A stretch of DNA of 64,000 nt from JADFJB01 sp964464595 (GCA_964464595.1 CAYXGW010000007.1:41806-105805), one strand, 5' to 3'. Positions 44,697 through 54,702 are shown, counted from the stretch's first letter. Made by a program: numbers and translations. The notes: generated from the sequence alone by a model not told the origin.

Positions 44697-46508
44697 TTAA
44701 TTTTTATTGGCTATATTACTTGGTGCTTCTACCGGGTATTTTTGGAAATAGAGTTTAAAAAGCTTTCCTGCTTTGGGAGCGGCTATACCACCACCTCCGC
44801 CACCGTTTTCAACAAGAACAACCATGGCAACTCTTGGGTTTTCACGAGGAGCGAAGCCAATAAACCATGCATGATCTTCACCATGCGGATTTTGTGCCGT
44901 TCCGGTTTTACCAGCGACATTTATCCCCGAAATTCTGGCGGCTTTTGCAGTGCCCTTGTCTCCATTTACAACCCTAAACATCCCTTCATGTATAATATCA
45001 TACGCCTCTTCAGGAAGCTCTTCAATTGTCAATAAATTTGATTCGTAAACAATTGTTTCCTGAGTAATTTGGTTTTGAGTCGATTTTAGCAAGTGAGGTT
45101 TATGGTAGATTCCTCTTTTTGCAATTATTCCAGCAAATTGTGCCATTTGCAGTGTCGTAACTAAAAGATCTCCTTGGCCTATTGATAAATTTACCAACAA
45201 GCCTTTAGTCCATTTTTTTTTACCATATTTTTCATCAAAATATTCACGATCCGGAACTAGCCCTGAATTTTCCAATGGAAAATCAATTTCCGTTTTTTTA
45301 CCGAATAAGAAAATCCTGCTAAATTTAGACCATTCTTCTAACCCAACTTTTAATCCCAATTGGTAAAAATAAACATTGCAAGATTGTTCTATGGCTTTAA
45401 GCAAATTCACTCTACCATGCCCCTTTGATTTCCAACATTTAAAATATCGAACGCCAAATCTGTATGAACCCGGGCAATTAACAACCCAGGTTGGTTTTAT
45501 CACCTTATTTGTTAAAGCAGCCATTACCACAACTAATTTATAAGTTGAACCCGGAGGATATACGCTTTGCAAAGAACGGTTATAAAACGGATGATCCGGA
45601 TTATTTTGAAGATTTCGCCAAACCGTAGGAGAGATTACACCGGCCAAATCACCTGGGTTAAAATCAGGTTTGCTAACCATAGCTAAAATGCCGCCATCTT
45701 CCAAATCCTGTATGATAATACTTCCGCGAGATTCTTCCATTAACTCTTCCGCTAAAGTTTGTAAACCTACATCTAGTGTTAGGTCAAGGTTTAACCCAGG
45801 TATAGATTCTTTCTTAACAGGATTTTTCAGTTTTTTTACTTCTCTCCCCATAACATCCACTTCAACATATTCGAGGCCCGATTTTCCGCGTAATTTTTCA
45901 TCATAAAAACTTTCAATTCCTATTTTTCCAATTACATCTCCGGATTGATATTCCGGGTTGGATTTACTTTTTAATTCTGCGCTTGTAATTTCTCCCAAGT
46001 ATCCAAGGACATGAGCTGCATGTATACTAGATGGATAGGATCGTATAGGTTCGATCCAAAAACCTACTCCCGGAAACTCCATTCGCATTTCTTCAAAACG
46101 AGTTACAATAGAAATATCAACTTGCCGCATCAATCGAACCGGGAGAAAATAGCCTCGCATATTTCTTCGAACAGCTGTCTTCAGCATTTCTGGTGTTTTA
46201 TTGATATACTCGCCAATTCGATTATAAAGATCCGGATTATTCTGTAAATTATACGGAATTGCATGTAATGAAAATGCCGGAGAGTTATTTACAATTAATG
46301 TTTCATTACGATCATAAATCAATCCACGTAACGGTTTTAATGTAACTTCACGAATTCTATTTTGATCTGATTGTAGGCTATAATCTGTTTTATGTAAAAT
46401 TTGCAGATAAAACAGCCTAAATATTAAAACAACCGTTAATGCAATCAGACTAATCCAATAGACTAATTTTACTTCAGATGAAAAAGAAGAGATTCTATTA
46501 TTTTTCAT
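44697..46508 (-). CDS. mrdA: Penicillin-binding protein 2 (transpeptidase of rod-shape synthesis)
   Basis: The 603-residue class B PBP has an N-terminal membrane helix (about 15 to 35), a dimerisation domain with RGLIYDRNETLIVNN, and the transpeptidase domain with STYK at 321 to 324 (catalytic Ser321). SCN lies at 376 to 378 and KTGT at 534 to 537. Length and motif spacing match MrdA/PBP2. It crosslinks lateral-wall peptidoglycan with RodA. Its start overlaps the end of mreD by 11 bases, showing tight operon packing. Confidence 0.95.
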   Translation of the reverse strand: MKNNRISSFSSEVKLVYWISLIALTVVLIFRLFYLQILHKTDYSLQSDQNRIREVTLKPLRGLIYDRNETLIVNNSPAFSLHAIPYNLQNNPDLYNRIGEYINKTPEMLKTAVRRNMRGYFLPVRLMRQVDISIVTRFEEMRMEFPGVGFWIEPIRSYPSSIHAAHVLGYLGEITSAELKSKSNPEYQSGDVIGKIGIESFYDEKLRGKSGLEYVEVDVMGREVKKLKNPVKKESIPGLNLDLTLDVGLQTLAEELMEESRGSIIIQDLEDGGILAMVSKPDFNPGDLAGVISPTVWRNLQNNPDHPFYNRSLQSVYPPGSTYKLVVVMAALTNKVIKPTWVVNCPGSYRFGVRYFKCWKSKGHGRVNLLKAIEQSCNVYFYQLGLKVGLEEWSKFSRIFLFGKKTEIDFPLENSGLVPDREYFDEKYGKKKWTKGLLVNLSIGQGDLLVTTLQMAQFAGIIAKRGIYHKPHLLKSTQNQITQETIVYESNLLTIEELPEEAYDIIHEGMFRVVNGDKGTAKAARISGINVAGKTGTAQNPHGEDHAWFIGFAPRENPRVAMVVLVENGGGGGGIAAPKAGKLFKLYFQKYPVEAPSNIANKN

Positions 46509-46983
46509 ACGTCACAACTAATAATTTAGGATAAATTGCCCAAACAATCAGTCCTATTAAGGAAGTATAGATTGCACCCGGTAGAGCAAAACGAAAAAAT
46601 AAATAAATCCCATCCACTTCTGTTCCGAAAGAAAATATCCATCCGTATAAGAAATTATGAGAAAGTGTAACTATAAATATTAGAAATCCTGTATCCAATA
46701 CTGAAGTCCCCATAAAACCTATCGGGACATTATGTGTAAAAAAACCGATAAACGATTTACAAAAAGCGCTTAGTCCAAAAAGAGTTGATAAAAATGCATC
46801 TTCAACCAACCCGATAAAAAAACCAGCTAGGCATCCAAAAACCCGGCCAAATTTTAGGCTTAGAAAAATCAAGTAAATCACAATAAAATTTGGCTTTACC
46901 TCATATATTGCCATAAAATCAGCAATTGTTCTTTGAGCAACCAAGGCACCAAGAAAAGCAATAGCCGGAACCAAATATTTCAT
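46498..46983 (-). CDS. mreD: Rod shape-determining protein MreD
   Basis: The 161-residue hydrophobic protein has about five membrane helices. It has the usual small size and the MreD pattern of a first helix followed by IYEVKPNFIVIYLIFLSLKF and then GRVFGCLAGFFIGLVEDAFL. MreD sequences are weakly conserved, so the call rests partly on position between mreC (3-base gap) and mrdA (11-base overlap). It is an elongasome membrane component. Confidence 0.88.
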   Translation of the reverse strand: MKYLVPAIAFLGALVAQRTIADFMAIYEVKPNFIVIYLIFLSLKFGRVFGCLAGFFIGLVEDAFLSTLFGLSAFCKSFIGFFTHNVPIGFMGTSVLDTGFLIFIVTLSHNFLYGWIFSFGTEVDGIYLFFRFALPGAIYTSLIGLIVWAIYPKLLVVTYEK

Positions 46984-46986
46984 GGA

Positions 46987-47778
46987 TTAAGGCCGTGGTT
47001 TTCGGATAATGAATGAATCTTCCAAATTATTCAAATTAACTGAAGATGAAATTTCAATTAGCTTAAATAAGGCTGCCGGTGGTTCTTCTACATTACTCAC
47101 ATAGCCAATTTCAATTCCCTTGGGATATATATTACTATTCCCTGATGTAATGATCACATCGCCAAGTTTTATATCTTCAGTGATGGGAACGTAATTCAGT
47201 ATGAGTTTATTTTCATCCGTATTTTTAACTATCCCTGTGATTCTTGTTCTTTGAATCATTGCTCCAACCCGAAAATTAATATCATCCAAAACTTGCACTA
47301 CCGAATTATTATCTCCTGTGGCCACAACTCGTCCTACCAATCCTTTGCTTGCCAACACCGGCATTCCCGGTTGAACACCGTCACTTGTTCCAATGTCTAG
47401 TAAAATAGCGTGAGAGAAACCTTCATAATTTTGCACTATAATCGAAGCCGGAATTAAATCGTAGGCACTGCTCTTTTTGAAATCCAACATTTGTCTTAAT
47501 CGATCATTTTCCAAGTAAGCTTCTTTCAATAAACTATTTTCGAATGAAAGAACTGCCAGCCGGTTTCGAATGTTTTCATTTTCTCTTTTTAATGAACGAT
47601 ATTGATATATTGAACTCATCCAATTGTTCCAAATCCCCGTAACATTTAGAACATGGGATCTCATCCAGGTTACTTGCGGTGTTTTATTGTTGATAATGAG
47701 GAGTAATGAAAAGGTAAGAATAAAAAACAGTATAATATAATCCCGAAAACTTTGAGTATATCTTTCCCAACGAATCAT
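46987..47778 (-). CDS. mreC: Rod shape-determining protein MreC
   Basis: The 263-residue protein has one N-terminal membrane helix (IILFFILTFSLLLIINN), a coiled-coil segment (about 60 to 100, including NIRNRLAVLSFENSLLKEAY) and the beta-rich periplasmic domain. That domain has AILLDIGTSDGVQPGMPVLA, SKGLVGRVV, and VITSGNSNIYPKGIEIGYVS. These are the standard MreC motifs. It links MreB to the peptidoglycan synthases in the periplasm. It lies 10 bases after mreB and 3 before mreD. Confidence 0.94.
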   Translation of the reverse strand: MIRWERYTQSFRDYIILFFILTFSLLLIINNKTPQVTWMRSHVLNVTGIWNNWMSSIYQYRSLKRENENIRNRLAVLSFENSLLKEAYLENDRLRQMLDFKKSSAYDLIPASIIVQNYEGFSHAILLDIGTSDGVQPGMPVLASKGLVGRVVATGDNNSVVQVLDDINFRVGAMIQRTRITGIVKNTDENKLILNYVPITEDIKLGDVIITSGNSNIYPKGIEIGYVSNVEEPPAALFKLIEISSSVNLNNLEDSFIIRKPRP

Positions 47779-47787
47779 TTTAAGGAG

Positions 47788-48813
47788 CTAGTATTTTTTA
47801 GGTTTATTAAGAACTTTCATGTATTTTTCAATATCTTCAACAATCATCCCGGTACCTCGTACTACGAATGTTAGCGGGTCTTCTGCGACACTTACTACCA
47901 AGCTTGTTTTGTCTCGAATAAACATATCAAGGCCTTTTAACAGCGCACCTCCCCCGGAAAGAATAATACCTCGATCTAAAATATCAGCAGATAACTCCGG
48001 CGGAGTGCGTTCAAGTGTAAGTTTAACCGCTTCGACGATAGAATTTACGGGTTCGGCCAAAGCCTCTTGAATTTCTTTAGATGTAATTTCAACTGTTTTG
48101 GGAATCCCTGCAATTAAATCTCTACCCTTTACATGTAATGAATTGTCTTCTTTATAAGGAGGCGTTGAACCAATTGTGCATTTCATCTGCTCACCGGTTT
48201 TTTCTCCAATCAATAAATTGTATTTTCGTTTCATATATTGAACAATCGCTTCATCCATTTCATCTCCTGCGATTCTAACAGAAACGCTTGTGACAATACC
48301 GCCAAGCGCAATCACTGCTATTTCGGTGGTGCCACCCCCGATATCAACAATCATGCTCCCAATCGGATCCATAATTGGCATATCGACGCCAATCGCAGCA
48401 GCCATAGGTTCTTCCACTAGGTAAACTTCCCGTGCGCCAGCATGCTCAGCAGAATCACGGACTGCACGTTTTTCAACTTCTGTAATTCCCGATGGAATAC
48501 AAACAACCACCAGCGGCCGAAGAAAACGATTAAATTTCATTTTGCGGATGAAATATCTGATCATCTCTTCCGCCAATTCAAAATCAGCAATCACACCATC
48601 CTTTAACGGCCTTATCGTTGAAATTTCATCCGGCGTACGGCCTATCATTTCGCGTGCATCTTCTCCAATTGCTACGATTTCTTGATTAACCCTGCTAATC
48701 GCCACAATTGAAGGTTCATTAATTAAAATACCTTTATCTTTAGCATAAACCAATGTGTTAGCTGTTCCTAAATCAATTGCAATATCATTTGAAAACAAAT
48801 TAAATAAATTCAT
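47788..48813 (-). CDS. mreB: Rod shape-determining actin homologue MreB
   Basis: The 341-residue protein begins MNLFNLFSNDIAIDLGTANT with the actin-fold phosphate-1 motif. Further on it has VVVCIPSGITEVEKRAVRDS, MIVDIGGGTTEIAVIALGGI and IILSGGGALLKGLDMF. I place the start at the ATG at 48811..48813 because it matches the family N-terminus; a GTG four codons upstream (48825) is the alternative. It forms membrane-bound filaments that guide the elongasome and is the first gene of mreBCD-mrdA-rodA. Confidence 0.95.
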   Translation of the reverse strand: MNLFNLFSNDIAIDLGTANTLVYAKDKGILINEPSIVAISRVNQEIVAIGEDAREMIGRTPDEISTIRPLKDGVIADFELAEEMIRYFIRKMKFNRFLRPLVVVCIPSGITEVEKRAVRDSAEHAGAREVYLVEEPMAAAIGVDMPIMDPIGSMIVDIGGGTTEIAVIALGGIVTSVSVRIAGDEMDEAIVQYMKRKYNLLIGEKTGEQMKCTIGSTPPYKEDNSLHVKGRDLIAGIPKTVEITSKEIQEALAEPVNSIVEAVKLTLERTPPELSADILDRGIILSGGGALLKGLDMFIRDKTSLVVSVAEDPLTFVVRGTGMIVEDIEKYMKVLNKPKKY

Positions 48814-48880
48814 TGCCTTAATCACTCCATGTGTGGCTACAAAATTCCTTTTTGATATCTTTTACAATCTTAGATATTCC

Positions 48881-50440
48881 TTAATGCCGGAAATGGCGTT
48901 TACCTGTGAATACCATGGTCATTCCGTGTTCATTTACAGCATCAATAACTTCTTCATCTCGAATCGAACCGCCTGGTTGAACAATAGCGGTTATCCCGGC
49001 TTTTGCAGCATTATCAATACCGTCCCGAAATGGAAAGAACGCATCCGAAGCCATTACCGAACCCAAAAGTGATAAACCTGCACTATTTGCTTTTTGAATG
49101 GCCAAGGCCACAGAATCTACTCTTGACATCTGTCCGGCTCCAATACCAAGTAGTCGATCACTTTCAGAAAAGACAATTGCATTTGATTTCACATGCTTTA
49201 CAGCACGCCAAGCAAAAGCTATAGATTCCATTTCTTTGTCACTGGGTTGGCGTTTTGAAACTACTTTAGTTTCTAATTCTTTTAATTGAAAGTTATCTTC
49301 TTCTTGGATCAAAAAACCATTCAAACTATTGCGAATACACAACTTAGCATCTTTGTTCTTTTTCGGGTGATACTTAAGAATCCTTAGTTTCTTTTTCTTT
49401 TGTAACAGTAATAATGCATTTTCTTCAAATTCAGGTGCCAATAGTACTTCCAGAAAATGAGATTTCAGTTGTTCTGCCAAGGATACGGTAACCGATCGAT
49501 TGACGCTCATAATACCCCCAAATGCAGAAACAGGATCTGCAGCCATTGCTTTTTGATATGCCGTTACTAAATCTTTCCCTGAACCTATCCCACAAGGATT
49601 AGTGTGTTTTATAATTGCGACTGATGGCTGTTCAAAATCAGTAATGATTGAATGGGCTGCATCCACATCCATTATGTTATTGTATGACAAATCAATGCCA
49701 TGTAGTTGCTCAAAACCATCAATCACAGGCCTGGAACTAATTTGATAGAACCCGGCTTTTTGATGAGGGTTTTCTCCATATCTCAGTTCTGAGGTCCTTT
49801 GCAAAGGCAAAACCAATCTATCATTTAATTGCATGCTAAATCCAGTTTCCCCGGAAAAATATTCGGCAATCATGCTATCATAAAATGATGTTAATTGAAA
49901 AGCCCGGACCGCCAATTTTTTGCGAGATTCCTGGGATAGTGACCCTTTATTCTTTTCCATCTCCTCCTGAATCCAATGATATTGTTCTGTGGATGTTATC
50001 ACAACAACATCTGAATAATTCTTTGCTGCAGAACGAATCATCGTTGGCCCGCCAATATCGATTAATTCTATCATATCCTGATGTGATTTATTTTTATCAC
50101 TTGCATATTCTACAAATGGATACAAATTAACCACAACTACGTCGATTGGCCAAACATCCTGCTCTCTTAATTGTCTTTCATGTTCTGCGTTATTTCTAAT
50201 TGATAGAATTCCTGCCGCTATCTTTGGATGAATTGTTTTTACTCTCCCGTCAAGTATTTCAGGAGAACCTGTGTAATCCGAAACATTTTGAATTTGAATC
50301 CCATGATTTCTTAGGTGTTTTGCCGTCCCACCACTGCTGAGAATTTCATAACCAAGATTATTTAAATTTTTTGCAAATTCTGATATACCTGTTTTATCAT
50401 AAACACTAATTATTGCTTTTTTGATACTAACCTCACTCAT
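48881..50440 (-). CDS. purH: Bifunctional AICAR formyltransferase/IMP cyclohydrolase
   Basis: The 519-residue protein has the N-terminal MGS-like cyclohydrolase domain (AIISVYDKTGISEFAKNLNN, ILSSGGTAKHLRNHGI, ILDGRVKTIHPKI) and the C-terminal transformylase with ERLxTSELRYGENPHQK-like LRYGENPHQKAGF. It also has AIIKHTNPCGIG with the Lys-His pair, AFGGIMSVNR and the last strands DAFFPFRDGIDNAAKAGITA. Length is normal. It catalyses the last two steps of IMP synthesis. It lies after purN (129-base gap) and before mreB. Confidence 0.96.
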   Translation of the reverse strand: MSEVSIKKAIISVYDKTGISEFAKNLNNLGYEILSSGGTAKHLRNHGIQIQNVSDYTGSPEILDGRVKTIHPKIAAGILSIRNNAEHERQLREQDVWPIDVVVVNLYPFVEYASDKNKSHQDMIELIDIGGPTMIRSAAKNYSDVVVITSTEQYHWIQEEMEKNKGSLSQESRKKLAVRAFQLTSFYDSMIAEYFSGETGFSMQLNDRLVLPLQRTSELRYGENPHQKAGFYQISSRPVIDGFEQLHGIDLSYNNIMDVDAAHSIITDFEQPSVAIIKHTNPCGIGSGKDLVTAYQKAMAADPVSAFGGIMSVNRSVTVSLAEQLKSHFLEVLLAPEFEENALLLLQKKKKLRILKYHPKKNKDAKLCIRNSLNGFLIQEEDNFQLKELETKVVSKRQPSDKEMESIAFAWRAVKHVKSNAIVFSESDRLLGIGAGQMSRVDSVALAIQKANSAGLSLLGSVMASDAFFPFRDGIDNAAKAGITAIVQPGGSIRDEEVIDAVNEHGMTMVFTGKRHFRH

Positions 50441-50569
50441 ATGATGCTCGGGGGCGCTCCTTCATCTTAAAATAAATAGAAGTATTAACTGTATAAAGGA
50501 AGTAAAAATCAAAAAACTATAATAATAATACCAAAATGAAGTTGTAAACAAGTATTATCTTAAATATTG

Positions 50570-51199
50570 TTATTTTTTACAAATTAATGCACGGTTATCA
50601 TGTATTCGGATTCGATTTTCAGCAAAAAGTTGTAGAGCTATGGGGAATATCTCATGTTCTACTTTCAACACCCTGGCAGCCAGTGTTTCTTCGGTATCAT
50701 TTTCGAAAACCGGAACCGATTTCTGGAGAATGATTGGACCATGATCATAGATTTCATCCACAAGATGAACTGTCGCACCTGATATTTTACAACCATGTTT
50801 CAGGACGGCATTATGCACATGAACTCCATACATACCTTCGCCTCCGAAAGATGGAAGCAGCGCCGGGTGAATGTTTAAAATTCTATTAGGGTAATAGTTA
50901 ATCAACTCAGGTGTTAGAAATTTGAGATAGCCCGCCAATAAAACAAAATTAACTCTATATTTATTAAAGATTTTAACTAATTCCGCATCATGCTCTTGAT
51001 GAGATGCAAAATTATTCCTTGAAAGATATTCTGCTGGGATCCCACTTTGTGTTGCATAAGACAATACCCCCGCTGAATTTTTATTGGAGATCAGAACACA
51101 AACTTCAGCATCCAGTCTTCCCCTTTGAATTGCAGCCAAAATAGCTTTGAAATTTGATCCTCTTCCGGATGCCAGAACTCCTAATCGCAATTTAGACAC
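50570..51199 (-). CDS. purN: Phosphoribosylglycinamide formyltransferase
   Basis: The 209-residue protein has LGVLASGRGSNFKAILAAIQ, VLLAGYLKFLTPELI, NRILNIHPALLPSFGGEGMY (the NxHPxLLP catalytic segment) and GATVHLVDEIYDHGPIILQK (His and Asp of the active site). This matches PurN in full. The start codon is GTG. It formylates GAR in purine synthesis, upstream of purH in the same direction. A separate purF lies at 57935..59365. Confidence 0.95.
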   Translation of the reverse strand: MSKLRLGVLASGRGSNFKAILAAIQRGRLDAEVCVLISNKNSAGVLSYATQSGIPAEYLSRNNFASHQEHDAELVKIFNKYRVNFVLLAGYLKFLTPELINYYPNRILNIHPALLPSFGGEGMYGVHVHNAVLKHGCKISGATVHLVDEIYDHGPIILQKSVPVFENDTEETLAARVLKVEHEIFPIALQLFAENRIRIHDNRALICKK

Positions 51200-51242
51200 A
51201 ATTCGATATTATGATTATTTTGGGGTGATAAATATTCTGCCA

Positions 51243-52187
51243 TCATCCGGTTTTAACAACTTCTTCCAACAATCTAACTTTGAGTTTTTCCGTATCGATT
51301 TCCACCAGGGCACCTATTGGTAATGTTAATTTTTTTGCTTGATGGCCATATAGAAACCCACTGATTACCGGTACGTTAAGGCTGCCAAGATAATCATTAA
51401 TTACCTCAGCAATACTTAAGCTTGGTTTTCCTTTTTCTGCTTCACAATTTAAAAATTGCCCGAGAATAACCCCACTAACCTGTTCGAAAACACCCATTAA
51501 TTTTAAATGACTGAAATACCGGTCCACTCGGTACGGCTCTTCGCCAACTTCTTCAAAAATCAAAATTGCACCATCAAAATCGGGTTGATATGGAGTTCCC
51601 AAAATGCTGACCAGCACACTCAAGCAACCTCCTAATAAGCGGCCGTTTGCCTTCCCGGGCACGATAATTTCAGGTGAAACAAATGAACCCTCCGGAAAAT
51701 GATCGTCCGATTCATATGAGCTTAGTATAGACCACATGTTTTTTTCTGTAAAAGGATCGATTCCCGTCATTTCGACTGCAACCATAGGTCCAGAAAATGT
51801 AATTATCCCTGTTCTTTGCCAAATTGCTGATTGAATAGCCGTTAAATCACTATATCCCATCAGTATTTTGGGATTTTTACAAATCAAATCAAAATCTAAA
51901 TTTACTAATAATCGAGAAGTCCCGTACCCGCCTCTGCTTGCAAAGATTGCTTTCACTTCCGGATTACGAAACATAGAGTGAAGATCATCCAACCGATCTT
52001 TATCAGTCCCGGCGAGATAACCATCTGAATCCTTTACATGATCACCCAGGACTACAGAGTACCCGCAGTCTTTCAAATATTTGACCCCTTGGTCTAACTT
52101 TTCAGGTAGCATGGGACTTGCTAAAGATAGGACACCGATTTTGTCTCCCTTTAGTAAGGATGGGGGCTTAATAGGAAGTATAGACAC
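51243..52187 (-). CDS. ldcA: Muramoyltetrapeptide carboxypeptidase (LD-carboxypeptidase, peptidase S66)
   Basis: The 314-residue protein has AIFASRGGYGTSRLL, the nucleophile motif ILMGYSDLTAI (Ser113), ILIFEEVGEEPYRVDR (Glu) and ISGFLYGHQAKKLTLPIG (His). These are the catalytic triad motifs of family S66. It cleaves the L,D-bond of cytoplasmic murein tetrapeptides in peptidoglycan recycling. It starts at a GTG or slightly later. It fits with the cell-wall genes nearby; the GWxTD gene precedes it by 21 bases. Confidence 0.88.
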   Translation of the reverse strand: MSILPIKPPSLLKGDKIGVLSLASPMLPEKLDQGVKYLKDCGYSVVLGDHVKDSDGYLAGTDKDRLDDLHSMFRNPEVKAIFASRGGYGTSRLLVNLDFDLICKNPKILMGYSDLTAIQSAIWQRTGIITFSGPMVAVEMTGIDPFTEKNMWSILSSYESDDHFPEGSFVSPEIIVPGKANGRLLGGCLSVLVSILGTPYQPDFDGAILIFEEVGEEPYRVDRYFSHLKLMGVFEQVSGVILGQFLNCEAEKGKPSLSIAEVINDYLGSLNVPVISGFLYGHQAKKLTLPIGALVEIDTEKLKVRLLEEVVKTG

Positions 52188-52208
52188 TAGCTGTTGATTA
52201 ATTGTAAT

Positions 52209-53501
52209 CTAACGATTCCAAATTTCTTCAGGATTTAATAATTGGAACTCACCCATTCCATTATAATCTACAAAAATGAAATGACGATTTCTTTCAAAAT
52301 AATACCACTGCTCGTACGCATGAATTTGCCTAGCTGAATAAAAGCTTGCTTGTGCATTAAACGGCTCTCTGTCTACATCATTAGGCGCGCCAAACAGAAC
52401 ATAGACCATACCCATATCAGACTTCCACCCTGGACGTAAAACGGAAAAATGATCATTAGAATACGCTATTCGACTATAATATTCATCCATTAACTCGTTA
52501 GTTGGGGTACCCGGAGTTGGATCTTTTTTAGTCCAAAATTCTTTGAATAGTTTTTCTCTTTTTTGTGGGGGCGCTTTCTTAATTTTTTCAACTTCTACCT
52601 TGTCGGGCAAGTATCGCATTTGCGATATTGATTCTTCTAAATTTTCCGGCAGATATAAAGAGGCTTGCATAATCTGGCGCTGAAAATACTTTTTAACTTC
52701 TATTCGGTTTTTGCCTGCTTTTATTTTTAGAGATAGAGTGTACCTTCCAGAACTTAAAACCGACTGAGAAAAAGGAATATAAACTTCAGTACGAAAGTCT
52801 CTTTTCAGTTGTTTAAATTTGCCTTTTTCAAGCGGCCTATTGCGAAAATCCAACAAAACATATTCTATTTCAAAGTCACCCCGAGTTTTACTATAAATTT
52901 CAAACATGGTAACGAGAAAATTCTGATCATCTTTTAGGTGGTCTGAAAACTGATCTTTAAGCCATTTAGTTTTGTTTGAATCTAGGATTTGGGAACTTAA
53001 CAAGAACAAATCGCTAACACTAAGTTCCTGGCTGTTAAAATCCTCCATTTTTATTTTCTGGCGGAATTCACCTGTATTTTTAGAATCCAAATCTGTTACT
53101 TGACAAATAAAATTATATTCACCCGGGGCTGCTTCAACAGCAATTTTGAATTTACTATAGAATAAATTAGAATTTGTACTATCATAATCAGAAGTGACTG
53201 CAGCTTTTTTATATGTCTTTGCAAAAACCTGTTCTTCATCTTGATTCCTGAGAATGATAGTCAGTTCAACTTCCGCCTGGAATTCTTTATTTTTCTTCTT
53301 AAGAAATTGCAATTCTTCATAGGGAATATTTATTTTAACAATTAAAGTACTCATACCGCCATTCCCAGCAACATTTTGAATATTGATTGTGAATTGGGGA
53401 GAGCCTTGTACCCTAGAACCCATAAGTTTTTGCGCTAACAGTGCAGACGTTGTAAAAAGTGACACTATTAATCCAATAAAAACAATTCTATTTATTTTCA
53501 T
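52209..53501 (-). CDS. GWxTD-domain secreted protein
   Basis: The 430-residue protein has a signal peptide (cleavage near LLAQK), a beta-rich middle (about 35 to 270) and the C-terminal GWxTD domain. That domain has LRPGWKSDMGMVYVLFGAPN and then FERNRHFIFVDYNGMGEFQL, where the usual Thr is Ser (GWKSD). The GWxTD domain is a signature of FCB-type and related phyla and its function is not known. A strong GGAGGAATG ribosome binding site precedes the ATG. It is followed by ldcA, so an envelope role is possible but unproven. Confidence 0.85.
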   Translation of the reverse strand: MKINRIVFIGLIVSLFTTSALLAQKLMGSRVQGSPQFTINIQNVAGNGGMSTLIVKINIPYEELQFLKKKNKEFQAEVELTIILRNQDEEQVFAKTYKKAAVTSDYDSTNSNLFYSKFKIAVEAAPGEYNFICQVTDLDSKNTGEFRQKIKMEDFNSQELSVSDLFLLSSQILDSNKTKWLKDQFSDHLKDDQNFLVTMFEIYSKTRGDFEIEYVLLDFRNRPLEKGKFKQLKRDFRTEVYIPFSQSVLSSGRYTLSLKIKAGKNRIEVKKYFQRQIMQASLYLPENLEESISQMRYLPDKVEVEKIKKAPPQKREKLFKEFWTKKDPTPGTPTNELMDEYYSRIAYSNDHFSVLRPGWKSDMGMVYVLFGAPNDVDREPFNAQASFYSARQIHAYEQWYYFERNRHFIFVDYNGMGEFQLLNPEEIWNR

Positions 53502-53632
53502 TTTTCATTCCTCCTCCCGATGCTTTACGGAAGATTTTTATGAATAATATTTTCTTCTTGCTGTTATATAGGAAAAGCATAAAATAATTTTGTTTCTTTT
53601 AATCTAAAAAAAATTGAATTGACATTTTGCAA

Positions 53633-54568
53633 TTACTTTAAAGCCGGATCGAATATGGCATCTACAAATGAATTTGAATCAAACGGTTCAAGATCGTCTA
53701 TTTGTTCGCCGAGGCCAATAAATTTTATTGGAATTTTAAAATCATTTGCGATCCCAATTACAACTCCACCTTTAGCCGTTCCATCAAGTTTGGTTAAAAC
53801 AAGACCTGTAACGTTTATGGCATTGTCAAACTCCTCAACCTGACGCCTGGCGTTTTGGCCGGTTGTGCCATCCAAAACCAACAACCTTTCGTGGGGTGCA
53901 TTGGGTATTTGCCTGGCAATAACACGATCTACTTTTTTCAATTCTTCCATGAGGTTTGTTTTTGTGTGAAGACGGCCGGCAGTATCCACAATTACAACAT
54001 CGATATCCCTCGCGAGTGATGCACTAATGGCATCATAAACAACAGATGCGGCATCTGCACCTTCATCCTGGCGAACAATTTGACTTCCGGAACGCTTCGC
54101 CCAAATCTCCAGTTGATCCGATGCAGCAGCACGAAAAGTATCGGCAGCAGCAACAAGAACACGTTTATCTTTTTTCTTAAAATTTTCCGCAAGTTTTCCG
54201 ATGGTAGTCGTTTTACCAGTACCATTAACACCAACAACCATTATCACGTAAGGTTTGGTATTCACGATAAAAAATTCTGGGCTGGTTTCATGATTATTGT
54301 TATTCAACAACCCTTTTATCTCCTCCCGCAATATTCCATGTACTTCTTGAGATTCTGTTATCCGGCCTTGCTTAACACGACTGCGAACGCAATCAATAAT
54401 ACTTAATGTTGTACTAATTCCTACATCACTCGTTATTAATATCTCTTCGATCTCTTCGAATAGTTCTTCATCCACTTTTGGTTTTAACGATATAGTGTTT
54501 TGAAGTTTGTTAAATAAACCAGTACGGGTTTTACTTAATTTTGAACGAAGTTTATTGAAAAGTGCCAT
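53633..54568 (-). CDS. ftsY: Signal recognition particle receptor FtsY (NG domain)
   Basis: The 311-residue protein is an SRP GTPase without the long acidic A domain: GVNGTGKT (G1, 113 to 120), DTFRAAASDQLEIWAKR, VDTAGRL (G3, around 195) and LTKLDGTAKGGVVIGI (G4-G5). The shortness and the basic N-terminal helix match FtsY forms found outside proteobacteria. It docks SRP-bound ribosomes at the membrane. The gene is divergent from the plus-strand deacetylase gene at 54814, with a 245-bp gap between the two starts. Confidence 0.95.
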   Translation of the reverse strand: MALFNKLRSKLSKTRTGLFNKLQNTISLKPKVDEELFEEIEEILITSDVGISTTLSIIDCVRSRVKQGRITESQEVHGILREEIKGLLNNNNHETSPEFFIVNTKPYVIMVVGVNGTGKTTTIGKLAENFKKKDKRVLVAAADTFRAAASDQLEIWAKRSGSQIVRQDEGADAASVVYDAISASLARDIDVVIVDTAGRLHTKTNLMEELKKVDRVIARQIPNAPHERLLVLDGTTGQNARRQVEEFDNAINVTGLVLTKLDGTAKGGVVIGIANDFKIPIKFIGLGEQIDDLEPFDSNSFVDAIFDPALK

Positions 54569-54684
54569 AAAAAACGATGATTATGTTTTGGTATTTATAC
54601 ATTTAATTATTTAAATCTCAAAAAATGGTCGGATCTTGAATGTTTACGAAAAATTATGCGGAATTTTAATTTAAATTGTGATTT

Positions 54685-54702
54685 ATTAAATTGCAATTTA
54701 AT
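54685..54702. repeat. Perfect 18-bp palindrome between ftsY and the deacetylase gene
   Basis: ATTAAATTG followed by CAATTTAAT is a perfect two-fold symmetric site in the gap between two divergent genes. It could be a regulator binding site. AT-rich DNA can give such a site by chance. Confidence 0.35.

Noticed and set aside
53613..53650. TTGACA-like sequence on the plus strand near the ftsY 3' end
   Set aside because: It points towards antisense of ftsY with no gene in front of it and no good -10 box.
54080..54406. Plus-strand frame of 108 codons antisense to ftsY
   Set aside because: FtsY motifs are complete on the minus strand; the frame has no features of its own.
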